DNA of 64,000 bases. Origin: a virus. The stretch lies in the IMG/VR virus record IMGVR_UViG_3300032288_003086, positions 60,087-124,086 of that record; one strand, given 5' to 3'. Below are positions 36,810 to 43,778 of this stretch, piece by piece. Numbering within the stretch: position 1 is the first letter of the stretch; each line of letters opens with the position of its first letter. The notes under the pieces are model-generated. The model was given only the letters and a program-made list of their open reading frames with translations, searched no databases and was not told the DNA's origin. The translations under genes and the position numbers were made by a program.

Positions 36810-36840
36810 ATGCGGAGAATAACCCTCGTATTCTCCGCAT
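36810..36840 (-). terminator. Hairpin downstream of the gene at 36844
   Basis: ATGCGGAGAAT (36810-36820) and ATTCTCCGCAT (36830-36840) form a perfect 11 bp stem with a 9-base loop just after the stop of the minus-strand gene at 36844. No long T-run follows, so termination strength is uncertain. Confidence 0.6.
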
Positions 36841-36843
36841 ATC

Positions 36844-37092
36844 TTAGCGAGTCAACTCTTCTATGTTGATATTATACTCATCAAACATTTCGTTTATATG
36901 ATTGAGTGTGAGTTCAATACCTGGATCGTACTTATCTTGATCATCAAGATTATCTGCGTCTGCATATACTCTACTGCGTAAGTTGAACCTAATGTGCCAA
37001 AGCATCATAGCCATATCAGATGCCTTAACAGCAGCTAAATGTTCCATTCTACCCTCAGGGTCATTCAAATCAAATTCCAATACTGCTTTCAT
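36844..37092 (-). CDS. 82-aa acidic hypothetical protein
   Basis: Starts MKAVLEFDLNDPEGRMEHLAA, with KASDMAMMLWHIRFNLRSRV and an acidic second half. Similar small proteins occur in many phages (a 'VLEFDL ... DDE..H..A' pattern). The AAAACC leader precedes the ATG, and a tRNA-like gene lies just upstream. No function known. Confidence 0.7.
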   Translation of the reverse strand: MKAVLEFDLNDPEGRMEHLAAVKASDMAMMLWHIRFNLRSRVYADADNLDDQDKYDPGIELTLNHINEMFDEYNINIEELTR

Positions 37093-37108
37093 GTATAATG
37101 GTTTTAGT

Positions 37109-37198
37109 AGTCAGGACAGGATTCGAACCTGCATTATTGTTGATCCTCTTTTCTAATGTTTTCTTGAGTCAACCGCTTCACCTTTCGGCCACCTGACT
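37109..37198 (-). tRNA. tRNA-like gene with disturbed anticodon arm (Leu-CAA-like loop)
   Basis: Acceptor AGTCAGG/CCTGACT (7 bp), D-arm GCCG/CGGT with a 10-base loop, and a T-arm GCAGG-TTCGAAT-CCTGT are all canonical. The anticodon side reads GTTGA-CTCAAGA, a textbook loop with CAA, but the matching 3' stem TCAAC comes only 18 bases later. Either the arm is degenerate or the gene has a short insertion near position 37/38. Total 90 nt would otherwise fit a long-variable-arm tRNA. Function doubtful without experiment. Confidence 0.6.
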
Positions 37199-37213
37199 GG
37201 TGCTTGGCACACC

Positions 37214-37615
37214 TTAATCATAAAGAGACCACAGAAAGAAATACCTTCCTTGGTCTGATTGTTTCAATTTACACATGAATATAGAACCCTCATCATAGAA
37301 CTTCCAAGTGTATGAGTCAATAATGACATACCTGGAATTATAACGCTCTATGATACCTTGTAATTCACCCTCAGTCTGGGGATTTATAGTAGTGGCAATA
37401 GATTTATTATTTTCATTAAAGAAGTAAACTACAATCAGATCCTCAGCGCGGAAACCCATACTAAGCTTGTCGTCTCCATCACCCCATCTTTTATAGGTCC
37501 AATCTACGCCTGGATACCTATCCTTCACTTCAGAAGGTGTAAACCCAAACAAAGGTTGGGAATTGGATATCAGCGGCAACACCGCCATTGCTAATAATAG
37601 AAGCAGTTTTTTCAT
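37214..37615 (-). CDS. Secreted/periplasmic hypothetical protein (133 aa)
   Basis: Signal peptide MKKLLLLLAMAVLPLISNSQ with a probable cleavage near residue 19. The mature part (GFTPSEVKDRYPGVDWTYKRW, then YFFNENNKSIATTINPQ and CKLKQSDQGRYFFLW) is a small alpha/beta domain seen in other Bacteroidota phages and hosts, without known function. Export suggests an action on the host envelope. Confidence 0.7.
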   Translation of the reverse strand: MKKLLLLLAMAVLPLISNSQPLFGFTPSEVKDRYPGVDWTYKRWGDGDDKLSMGFRAEDLIVVYFFNENNKSIATTINPQTEGELQGIIERYNSRYVIIDSYTWKFYDEGSIFMCKLKQSDQGRYFFLWSLYD

Positions 37616-37818
37616 GTTTTTTGCTTATGGTATTGTTTCTCGTAATCCAGCTTTCTTTCTAGCTGGTATACCACATCTTCAATAAGAGACAATTCTCTCA
37701 ATACGCGCATGGATGGATTATCCAAGTACTCCTTACGCTTTTTGTCTATATCCTTATTGAACAAGTCAATCAAGGATTCAATGGGCGTTTTAGTTTCTGT
37801 CTTCAAACGCATTGTCAA
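37612..37818 (-). CDS. 68-aa charged helical protein
   Basis: Starts MTMRLKTETKTPIESLIDLF, coiled-coil-like, ending KLDYEKQYHKQKT. Overlaps both neighbours (4 and 29 bases). Unknown. Confidence 0.6.
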   Translation of the reverse strand: MTMRLKTETKTPIESLIDLFNKDIDKKRKEYLDNPSMRVLRELSLIEDVVYQLERKLDYEKQYHKQKT

Positions 37819-38041
37819 TGTTCTTCTTTACATGTTTCCAATGTTCCAATCTCTCTATACCTGTATAGTCATGTTGGAAGTTGACCCTGAGTTCCTCTAT
37901 GATCTTGTTGACCACATAGTGTGCATACATCTTGGCCTTACCCATGGATTCTGGGTGTACAGAGCCAGTAAGACCACCTGAAGTATTCAACAACTTCAGG
38001 TAGTCCATGACTATGCGCTCAGCGGTCTCTTTTGGTGTCAT
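37790..38041 (-). CDS. 83-aa MTPKETAE-type small phage protein
   Basis: Begins MTPKETAERIVMDYLKLL and has KAKMYAHYVVNKIIEEL followed by WKHVKKNIDNA, a layout recurrent in Bacteroidota phages ('MTPKE.A..L...A...V..II..L...W..VK..I'). Function unknown. Starts at the last base of the upstream stop. Confidence 0.7.
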   Translation of the reverse strand: MTPKETAERIVMDYLKLLNTSGGLTGSVHPESMGKAKMYAHYVVNKIIEELRVNFQHDYTGIERLEHWKHVKKNIDNAFEDRN

Positions 38042-38694
38042 TACAATATGAACAACAATGGTATGATACAGATACCAAATGTAAGAAGGAAAGTACCTGT
38101 GAGATTAGGGGTGCGCTCTTCCTTGTAAACAGTCTTCTTTTCTCCAACCTGGAAGTTGAAGGTGTAATCCTTTGTTGCACCATTTATTATTGTAGGCATA
38201 TAAACACTGAACTGAGTACCTTTCTCAGTACTTTCTGGGAATAAGTCCTTCTGCTCCCATCCTCCTGGAATACTGCTGTACTGTGAATAGTATCCTTCAC
38301 GATAGTATACCTTGTTGCTGGGAACAATAATATCCGTATGCAAGGTATTAGGAGGTATCACACTGGCTGGCATGGATTGGTTGCGGTCAGTGTATTTGAC
38401 ACCACCATGCATAACCCTTTCAGATATACCATTCTGTATGAACAATGTTTCATCCCAAAGGATCTTCATTGTCTTGTCTGTCTTATTACGCATCACAAAA
38501 GAGATATCTTTCTTTCCTATGGTGAATACGGCATTGATCATTGAGTCTACATAACTCAAGGTTGAACTTGTATCTACCACTTGCTTGGTACTGTCAAGCA
38601 TGTTGTAGGAATAAGAACTGTAAGGAACAGTCTGGGTGTTGTAACAACTGGTCAAACTTGTGACCGCAACTGCGATTAAAATGAGTTTTTTCAT
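38041..38694 (-). CDS. Lipoprotein with C-terminal membrane helix (217 aa)
   Basis: Signal peptide with lipobox SLTSC (Cys about 17), a beta-rich exported domain (about 40-185: DISFVMRNKTDKTMKILWDE, DIIVPSNKVYYREG) and a hydrophobic C-terminus (FLLTFGICIIPLLFIL). The ATAAAACC leader precedes the ATG. Candidates are superinfection exclusion or envelope modification; nothing in the sequence decides between them. Confidence 0.7.
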   Translation of the reverse strand: MKKLILIAVAVTSLTSCYNTQTVPYSSYSYNMLDSTKQVVDTSSTLSYVDSMINAVFTIGKKDISFVMRNKTDKTMKILWDETLFIQNGISERVMHGGVKYTDRNQSMPASVIPPNTLHTDIIVPSNKVYYREGYYSQYSSIPGGWEQKDLFPESTEKGTQFSVYMPTIINGATKDYTFNFQVGEKKTVYKEERTPNLTGTFLLTFGICIIPLLFIL

Positions 38695-38709
38695 TGGTTT
38701 TATTTTAAA

Positions 38710-38958
38710 TTATTTCTTTTTAAGAGTGTCTTTTGTAATTATATATACTGTATCATTCACTATGAATCCTACTTGCATGGGTATGGTGTACCCCAAGCTA
38801 TAGGGGTCACCATACATAAATGTCATTTCATCCATGACCTTGTTATAGAATCCAATACGAGTGTCAACCTTGCTTTTAGTGTACCAGAGTATAAAGCATA
38901 GTACGACCACCACCCCTATGAGCCACTTGCTCAGGGTGTCTATTTTGAATTTATCCAT
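38710..38958 (-). CDS. 82-aa single-pass membrane protein
   Basis: One membrane helix at about residues 12-27 (WLIGVVVVLCFILWYT), then a periplasmic-type domain ending in a Lys run. Adjacent to two other membrane/coiled-coil genes, so possibly part of an envelope-acting cassette. Confidence 0.65.
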   Translation of the reverse strand: MDKFKIDTLSKWLIGVVVVLCFILWYTKSKVDTRIGFYNKVMDEMTFMYGDPYSLGYTIPMQVGFIVNDTVYIITKDTLKKK

Positions 38959-38959
38959 G

Positions 38960-39409
38960 TTAGTCTTTTTTACCTACCAGATTGCCAAACCAGGAGTTCT
39001 TCCAGTCTTCATGCACACCAATTGCTCCCAATGTGGCAAGAATGGTGGTGGTAAACCATACATTACGTGAACGCTTTACCTTCTTGAGTGCCTTGGTATT
39101 ATCCACAGCCAGTTGCATGTTCTGAGCAACTAATGTATCATTGTACTCACGTGTGGAGGCAAGATCCTTTTTGATGGTATTCAATGCGGCGTCTTTCTTG
39201 GCAAGGTCTACATATAATAATGCAAGTTCAGCCTTGGCCTTCTTAAGTTCAATGCGCTCAAGATCGCAGGTATTAAGGTCTGATAGCAATGCTTCCATCA
39301 GATAGTCTGGAACATAAACCAGCGTATCAGTGGTTTGGGCTGTAGCGCTCCTTGAGAAGGTCAGTGATAGACTCACTAGCAGCAGCGTCAATATTTCTCT
39401 TCTGTACAT
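38960..39409 (-). CDS. Exported coiled-coil protein with C-terminal membrane helix (149 aa)
   Basis: Signal peptide MYRREILTLLLVSLSLTFS with likely cleavage after ATA, coiled coil at about 45-110 (LERIELKKAKAELALLYVDL) and a C-terminal hydrophobic segment (VWFTTTILATLGAIGV). Overlaps the next-upstream gene by 83 bases in a different frame, reminiscent of nested Rz/Rz1-type spanin genes, though no lipobox is visible here. Confidence 0.65.
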   Translation of the reverse strand: MYRREILTLLLVSLSLTFSRSATAQTTDTLVYVPDYLMEALLSDLNTCDLERIELKKAKAELALLYVDLAKKDAALNTIKKDLASTREYNDTLVAQNMQLAVDNTKALKKVKRSRNVWFTTTILATLGAIGVHEDWKNSWFGNLVGKKD

Positions 39410-39671
39410 GTTTATAGATGATTAAGGGTTTATTGTTTTCAAGTTGCATTTTCAATTCATTCACTAGAGTCACTAGTTCCGCATTCTGTTTAAGCAATAC
39501 GTCTTCACGATTAGACCATTCTTCTTTGTCCAATCTTAGTTTTTCAAGTTCTCCTGTATGCGCACAGGCAGGCATAACAACATTGTTACTGTAATGATAC
39601 AGTCGGTAATAATTGATAGCCAGAACTATAGATATAATTCCGAACATCAAAGATAAAACTTTGTACTTCAT
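39327..39671 (-). CDS. i-spanin-like membrane coiled-coil protein (114 aa)
   Basis: N-terminal anchor MKYKVLSLMFGIISIVLAINYY followed by a long periplasmic-type coiled coil (ELEKLRLDKEEW ... LVTLVNELKMQLENN), the topology of an Rz-type inner-membrane spanin subunit. Leader CTAAAAACCCAATAAACC precedes the ATG. Whether it is a lysis gene is inferred from topology only. Confidence 0.6.
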   Translation of the reverse strand: MKYKVLSLMFGIISIVLAINYYRLYHYSNNVVMPACAHTGELEKLRLDKEEWSNREDVLLKQNAELVTLVNELKMQLENNKPLIIYKHVQKRNIDAAASESITDLLKERYSPNH

Positions 39672-39689
39672 GGTTTATTGGGTTTTTAG

Positions 39690-40103
39690 TTAATCACTGT
39701 CTTGTTCTTCCAACCTGGACTCTGAGAATCCAAGTTCTTTTGCTTGCATTGGGTGCTTTTCTATCCAATCATGACATGTTCTGCATACTGCCAACCAGGT
39801 ATCTTGCTGCAAATACTTCTTGCCTCTTCCTGCTTTGTGGTGTACATCCGTACTAGTACCCGTACAAGCGACCAAGTGTGCTTTACAGAAGGGATGCTTG
39901 GATAAGAACTCTACCCTCAATTTGGAATATAACTTGTCTAGGACATCTCTTTTGGGAGATTTGGGGTTCAATACCCTAGACTTACTTGGAAATTTAGGAG
40001 GTTCACGCTTGAACCAACAATCTTTACAATAACGGTTGCCTGCGTCATTCTTCCAAATGGGTCGCATCTCACCGCAGCCTGCACACTGCTTAAGTTTCAT
40101 CAT
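39690..40103 (-). CDS. HNH-type endonuclease with zinc ribbon (137 aa)
   Basis: CAGCG ... CKDC forms an N-terminal zinc ribbon. The HNH-like core is FCKAHLVACTG, TDVHHKAGRGKK and LAVCRTCHDWIEKHP, with the catalytic His pair and a second Cys pair. The ending ELGFSESRL is typical of this phage HNH group. It may be a free-standing nuclease or homing-type gene; no split gene is visible next to it. Confidence 0.75.
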   Translation of the reverse strand: MMKLKQCAGCGEMRPIWKNDAGNRYCKDCWFKREPPKFPSKSRVLNPKSPKRDVLDKLYSKLRVEFLSKHPFCKAHLVACTGTSTDVHHKAGRGKKYLQQDTWLAVCRTCHDWIEKHPMQAKELGFSESRLEEQDSD

Positions 40104-40347
40104 TTATGTCCTCTGCGTCAAGGTCTTGGAGTTTATCCAAGTCTGACGGCTCTATGATTTCATTGTCCTCTTCATATTCTTCATCCTGCTTTGCCTCACC
40201 GTATAACAAGACACTAGATTCGAATGGGTTAATCACATCGTCTCCACAGTTAATGGATATAAGATACTCAAAATCATCATCCGTCATTCTCAGATAAACT
40301 TCCAAGGAAACCTCGATGGTTTTTCCATTTGGAAGGTTGATAATCAT
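40090..40347 (-). CDS. Acidic small conserved protein (85 aa)
   Basis: N-terminal domain MIINLPNGKTIEVSLEVYL followed by RMTDDDFEYLISINCGDD and a very acidic tail (DEEYEEDNEIIEPSD). The pattern is familiar from several large phages but has no known function to me. Overlaps the HNH gene by 14 bases; upstream lies an AT-rich gap with a 9 bp inverted repeat. Confidence 0.65.
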   Translation of the reverse strand: MIINLPNGKTIEVSLEVYLRMTDDDFEYLISINCGDDVINPFESSVLLYGEAKQDEEYEEDNEIIEPSDLDKLQDLDAEDINDET

Positions 40348-40382
40348 TGATATAGATATACATATACATAGACTACCAAACT

Positions 40383-40427
40383 ACCAATAATCAGGAATAA
40401 ACTTTACAAATTTAAAAAATTATTGGT
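40383..40427. promoter_or_regulatory. AT-rich gap with 9 bp inverted repeat
   Basis: ACCAATAAT (40383-40391) and ATTATTGGT (40419-40427) flank TTTACAAATTTAAAAA-type sequence between the stop of one minus gene (40437) and the start of the next (40347). It could be a weak terminator or an operator/promoter. Confidence 0.4.
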
Positions 40428-40436
40428 ATTATAACG

Positions 40437-40829
40437 CTAAAGTGTAACGTCAATTTCAGTGTATTCACCATTTAGATTTACGTCTATTTTCTTAGCAACC
40501 TTCATCTGCCACGGTTCAACCTTCATGTTCTTAAGATAATCCTTAGCATTAGGTATGAATCCGCAGTCCTCTTTCACATGTTGCTCACCTAGTAATCTGA
40601 CTGGAACATCCTTGATGTGACCTGACTCGAGGGTAATCCTTACAGATACCCCGAAGATCTTCTCACATTCAAAGATTCCTTCAGCATGGTGCCTGAATGC
40701 TCTGTGTCTTACATCAGCAATCCAGGATTTGGTTTCGTCAAACCAGTTATGAATGTGGACATACTGCTCCCACGTGCCGCCGTGCTTCCTTGCAGAAGAC
40801 ATTGCATGATGCATGGGTGTAGCCATCAC
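40437..40829 (-). CDS. DUF6915-like protein (130 aa)
   Basis: Shows HAMSSARKHGGTWEQYVHIHNWFD, RHRAFRHHAEGIFECEKIFG and VRLLGEQHVKEDCGFIPNAKDYL, a conserved phage/bacterial family with several His residues (recalled as DUF6915). Function unknown. One of the few genes ending in TAG. Confidence 0.75.
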   Translation of the reverse strand: MMATPMHHAMSSARKHGGTWEQYVHIHNWFDETKSWIADVRHRAFRHHAEGIFECEKIFGVSVRITLESGHIKDVPVRLLGEQHVKEDCGFIPNAKDYLKNMKVEPWQMKVAKKIDVNLNGEYTEIDVTL

Positions 40830-41743
40830 TCTGTATCAACATTGATATCCCAAGCTATGGTACACTCAGTGTGCTCAATATAGTTGTGATGTTCCCAACT
40901 GAATGTACTTTTGGTAAATTCAATTGATCCGTATCCACCTTCATTGTTGTAGAAACCATCTTCATGAGCTTGAATCAAACGCCAAATCAAGTTATCAAAA
41001 TCGTCACTGCCTGCTAACTTTTCAGTGAGTTCTGAATGGTTTTCTGTATCTGACACACGAACAATTATATCATCTATCTGACCGCTGTCTCCTGAGCCGC
41101 TATATCGGATGATATACTTCATATCACCACTATTTTGGTCAGCATCCAACAGCATGGCATGCAGCCACAATTCATATGCTTCAGATGTAAGTCTACCTGC
41201 CATCATTGTTAAGTATGGTCCTAATGGTTCTGTCTTATCATCATCCTCATCCTCAATGTGTTCTTCACACTCTTCAGGTTCAAATTCTTCAGATGAAGAT
41301 CCAAGCTCGAATACTTCAGCCTTCACCACAGGATATAAATCAGGATGGAACAATTCTTTCCAGTTATCAAATATGGCATCCAGATACAGAGTACCTACCT
41401 CTTGGTCATGTACATCATAGATTACACAGGTACCTCTCATAAGGTCCAAGGTGAACTTCTGTTGTATCATAAGCGTACTTGCAATTATGAAGTTACCATC
41501 CACATACTTGCGAGCATTCACAATGGAATGCATTTGTTCATCCAAGGTAACAAATACCTTGATCTTACCCATACTTAACTCAGGTTTACGTGTGCGTAAG
41601 TTCTTGAGTCCTTTGGAGTATTTCTTCAACATTTCAATAAATTCTTCTTCAGAGTCCACATGGGAGTATCCGTTGAAGTCTGGCAGAGCCATGTTAATGA
41701 TCTCTCCATTTGATAATATCAATTCTAATTTCCTGAATATCAT
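40826..41743 (-). CDS. Hypothetical protein next to the VWA/ATPase module (305 aa)
   Basis: N-terminal domain MIFRKLELILSNGEI, a central highly acidic stretch (EEFEPEECEEHIEDEDDDKTE, about 150-172) and a C-terminal beta-rich part (YIIRYSGSGDSGQIDDI, SIEFTKSTFSWEHH). A terminator separates it from the VWA gene upstream. No family recognised; it could be a client or adaptor of the module, which is speculation from position. Confidence 0.65.
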   Translation of the reverse strand: MIFRKLELILSNGEIINMALPDFNGYSHVDSEEEFIEMLKKYSKGLKNLRTRKPELSMGKIKVFVTLDEQMHSIVNARKYVDGNFIIASTLMIQQKFTLDLMRGTCVIYDVHDQEVGTLYLDAIFDNWKELFHPDLYPVVKAEVFELGSSSEEFEPEECEEHIEDEDDDKTEPLGPYLTMMAGRLTSEAYELWLHAMLLDADQNSGDMKYIIRYSGSGDSGQIDDIIVRVSDTENHSELTEKLAGSDDFDNLIWRLIQAHEDGFYNNEGGYGSIEFTKSTFSWEHHNYIEHTECTIAWDINVDTE

Positions 41744-41763
41744 GGATAATAGGATTATGAAAA

Positions 41764-41786
41764 ACCCCCTGCTTTTGACAGGGGGT
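41764..41786 (-). terminator. Rho-independent terminator after the VWA gene
   Basis: On the minus strand ACCCCCTG-TCAAAAG-CAGGGGGT followed by TTTTC, 9 bases after the VWA stop. Perfect 8 bp GC-rich stem with T-run. Confidence 0.88.
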
Positions 41787-41794
41787 CTCTCGAT

Positions 41795-43600
41795 TTACAA
41801 TGTTACTTTCTGTTTTATCAGATCGTTGATCTTAGTTCTAAGGAATCCTACGAACTTCATAGGGAACTCAGCAATACTGTCTATATCCAACACATTCTTG
41901 AACATGTCAGTACTACGATAACCACCAATGGTCACCTGAATCACCTGGAATCCCATCTGCTCAATCTTGATGGCAGTCTTACGCACGTGTTCTTTGGCTG
42001 CATAACCACTATACGCATTGGCATGCGGAGAACCATCGCTGAGGATGACAAACACACCTTGATTCTGGGTGAATTTACGCATGCGCTTTGCAGCTGCAAT
42101 CATGGCAACACCATCGCGATTCTCATACTTGGCGAAGATACTACCCATAGCTGTTTCATTGTTATTACCAGGTTCGCGGTATATGAATAGCTGGGTAGAG
42201 TTAGTACCGCTAGCACCCTCTTCATACCAATCTGCAGTATGACCATAGATGAACAATTCCACATCAGGTACATTCTTAAGTGCTTCATTAAGCATGATGG
42301 CAGCTTGAGCCGCAGTCTTATCTTTACCATTACTACTCATACTACCTGACTCATCGATAAGGATGCCTACGCATAGCTTATTGGTCTTGACAGTACCAAT
42401 CCTTTCATAGATGGTAGGTACATGCTGCTTTGCTTCTGCAAGCTTACCTGTATCCAACCTGCCACTACGCATGGATTTGAGAGAGAACTGGTAATCGCGA
42501 TTCTTACGCTTGAGCAGTGTACCAATGACAGATGCTTTGTTACGATCTACTTGATCTAACAACATCTTGTACCTTTTGGTAAAATAATCAGTTGGAACAG
42601 GGGTGATATAATCCACCTTACCATTGATCTCACCAGAGCTGCTGGTTTCACGAAGACTTTTCATCTCATCCACCATCTGTTGTAGTTGATCTTTATCCTC
42701 AGTATCTGGTTCAGACATGGATTCCATCATCTTTTTCATGTACTCCTGCATTTCAGCAGTACCAGATGAACCTTTGCCTTTACCACCTTCACCGCTTTTA
42801 TCACTTTCACCATCACCATCATCACCACTGTCTTCAGGCTTCTCTTCTTCAGGTGGTATCTCGATGTATTCATTCAACACACCTGCGATCTTCTTACCCA
42901 GCTTGCGACACTTGCCTGAGGTGTCAGGAATACCATCGCTTTTCTGGATCAGTTCTTTGATAGCTTCAATAGGTTTGGCAAACTCAGTGAGTTCTTCCTC
43001 GGTAATCTGATCAGGATAGCGAATGATACGGTCAAACAGATCCAATAGATGCTTGGACTTGTCTCCATCATGTGAAGGACGCTCTGCATACTTATGCTCT
43101 TTGTATTTCTTTACAAAGCGCAGGTAGCCTGGAGTATCTTCATTCATCAGTTTACTCACACGCTCTTCATTGAGCACACGCTGTACAAACTTCTCCAGGT
43201 TAGGATTGCTCTCCAGACGATGATCAGAAGATATCTCAACAGCATCCTGGTGTACAAACCTTGCCATGTTTTGAAGTGCAGCACCCAGGAATACATCCAT
43301 AGGGATACTGGAATCCTTCAACAGATCAGTAGGAAGATGTGCCTTACCTGTGTATTTGCGTTTACCAGCAAAATCATCAAGGGTGACACCCATTACACGA
43401 CTCATGGTGGATAACAAACCAGCTGCCTCGGTCACTTTACTACTTGCTTTGGAGGAATAACCATTGCCAAAGAAGAAATCGCTGTAATTCTCCAATCCTT
43501 TGTCCCAGCTTATGGAACGCTTGGTAGGATCATAATATGTGTAACCTTCATCAGCATCCCTGCTGAACCAGTCATAGAATTTGAATCCTGCTTTACCCAT
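41795..43600 (-). CDS. VWA-domain protein (CobT/MoxR-associated type, about 601 aa)
   Basis: The C-terminal VWA domain has a MIDAS motif ILIDESGSMSS (about 413-420), a later TAMGSIF threonine candidate and VILSDGSPH (about 520). The middle is acidic and low-complexity (EEEKPEDSGDDGDGESDKS), as in CobT-like partners of MoxR/CobS ATPases. Start taken at ATG 43600 (MGKAGFKFYDWF) right after the stop of the small upstream gene; an in-frame ATG at 43615 overlaps it. Together with the ATPase at 43778 it forms a MoxR-VWA pair, which in bacteria remodels protein complexes or inserts metals. Confidence 0.85.
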   Translation of the reverse strand: MGKAGFKFYDWFSRDADEGYTYYDPTKRSISWDKGLENYSDFFFGNGYSSKASSKVTEAAGLLSTMSRVMGVTLDDFAGKRKYTGKAHLPTDLLKDSSIPMDVFLGAALQNMARFVHQDAVEISSDHRLESNPNLEKFVQRVLNEERVSKLMNEDTPGYLRFVKKYKEHKYAERPSHDGDKSKHLLDLFDRIIRYPDQITEEELTEFAKPIEAIKELIQKSDGIPDTSGKCRKLGKKIAGVLNEYIEIPPEEEKPEDSGDDGDGESDKSGEGGKGKGSSGTAEMQEYMKKMMESMSEPDTEDKDQLQQMVDEMKSLRETSSSGEINGKVDYITPVPTDYFTKRYKMLLDQVDRNKASVIGTLLKRKNRDYQFSLKSMRSGRLDTGKLAEAKQHVPTIYERIGTVKTNKLCVGILIDESGSMSSNGKDKTAAQAAIMLNEALKNVPDVELFIYGHTADWYEEGASGTNSTQLFIYREPGNNNETAMGSIFAKYENRDGVAMIAAAKRMRKFTQNQGVFVILSDGSPHANAYSGYAAKEHVRKTAIKIEQMGFQVIQVTIGGYRSTDMFKNVLDIDSIAEFPMKFVGFLRTKINDLIKQKVTL

Positions 43601-43601
43601 G

Positions 43602-43778
43602 TTATTTGGTATCAAATGTTATTATCAATCTTACAGAAGGGTCTAACTCCCGCAATCTTTGTTCAAACTCGCAGACCATTTCCTCAAGGTCATATACCTT
43701 GAGGCCATGGTCATCGATATGAAAGTAAGTACCTATGGTGATTACACCATACTCGCTGTCATCAAATTCCTCTTTCAT
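43602..43778 (-). CDS. 58-aa linker gene between ATPase and VWA genes
   Basis: Open frame MKEEFDDSEYGVITIG with GLKVYDLEEMVCEFEQ and ending LIITFDTK. Its ATG overlaps the ATPase stop (TGATG), and its TAA ends 2 bases before the VWA start, so it is translationally coupled to both. Fills an otherwise empty gap. Probably a small conserved component of the module; no family recognised. Confidence 0.7.
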   Translation of the reverse strand: MKEEFDDSEYGVITIGTYFHIDDHGLKVYDLEEMVCEFEQRLRELDPSVRLIITFDTK

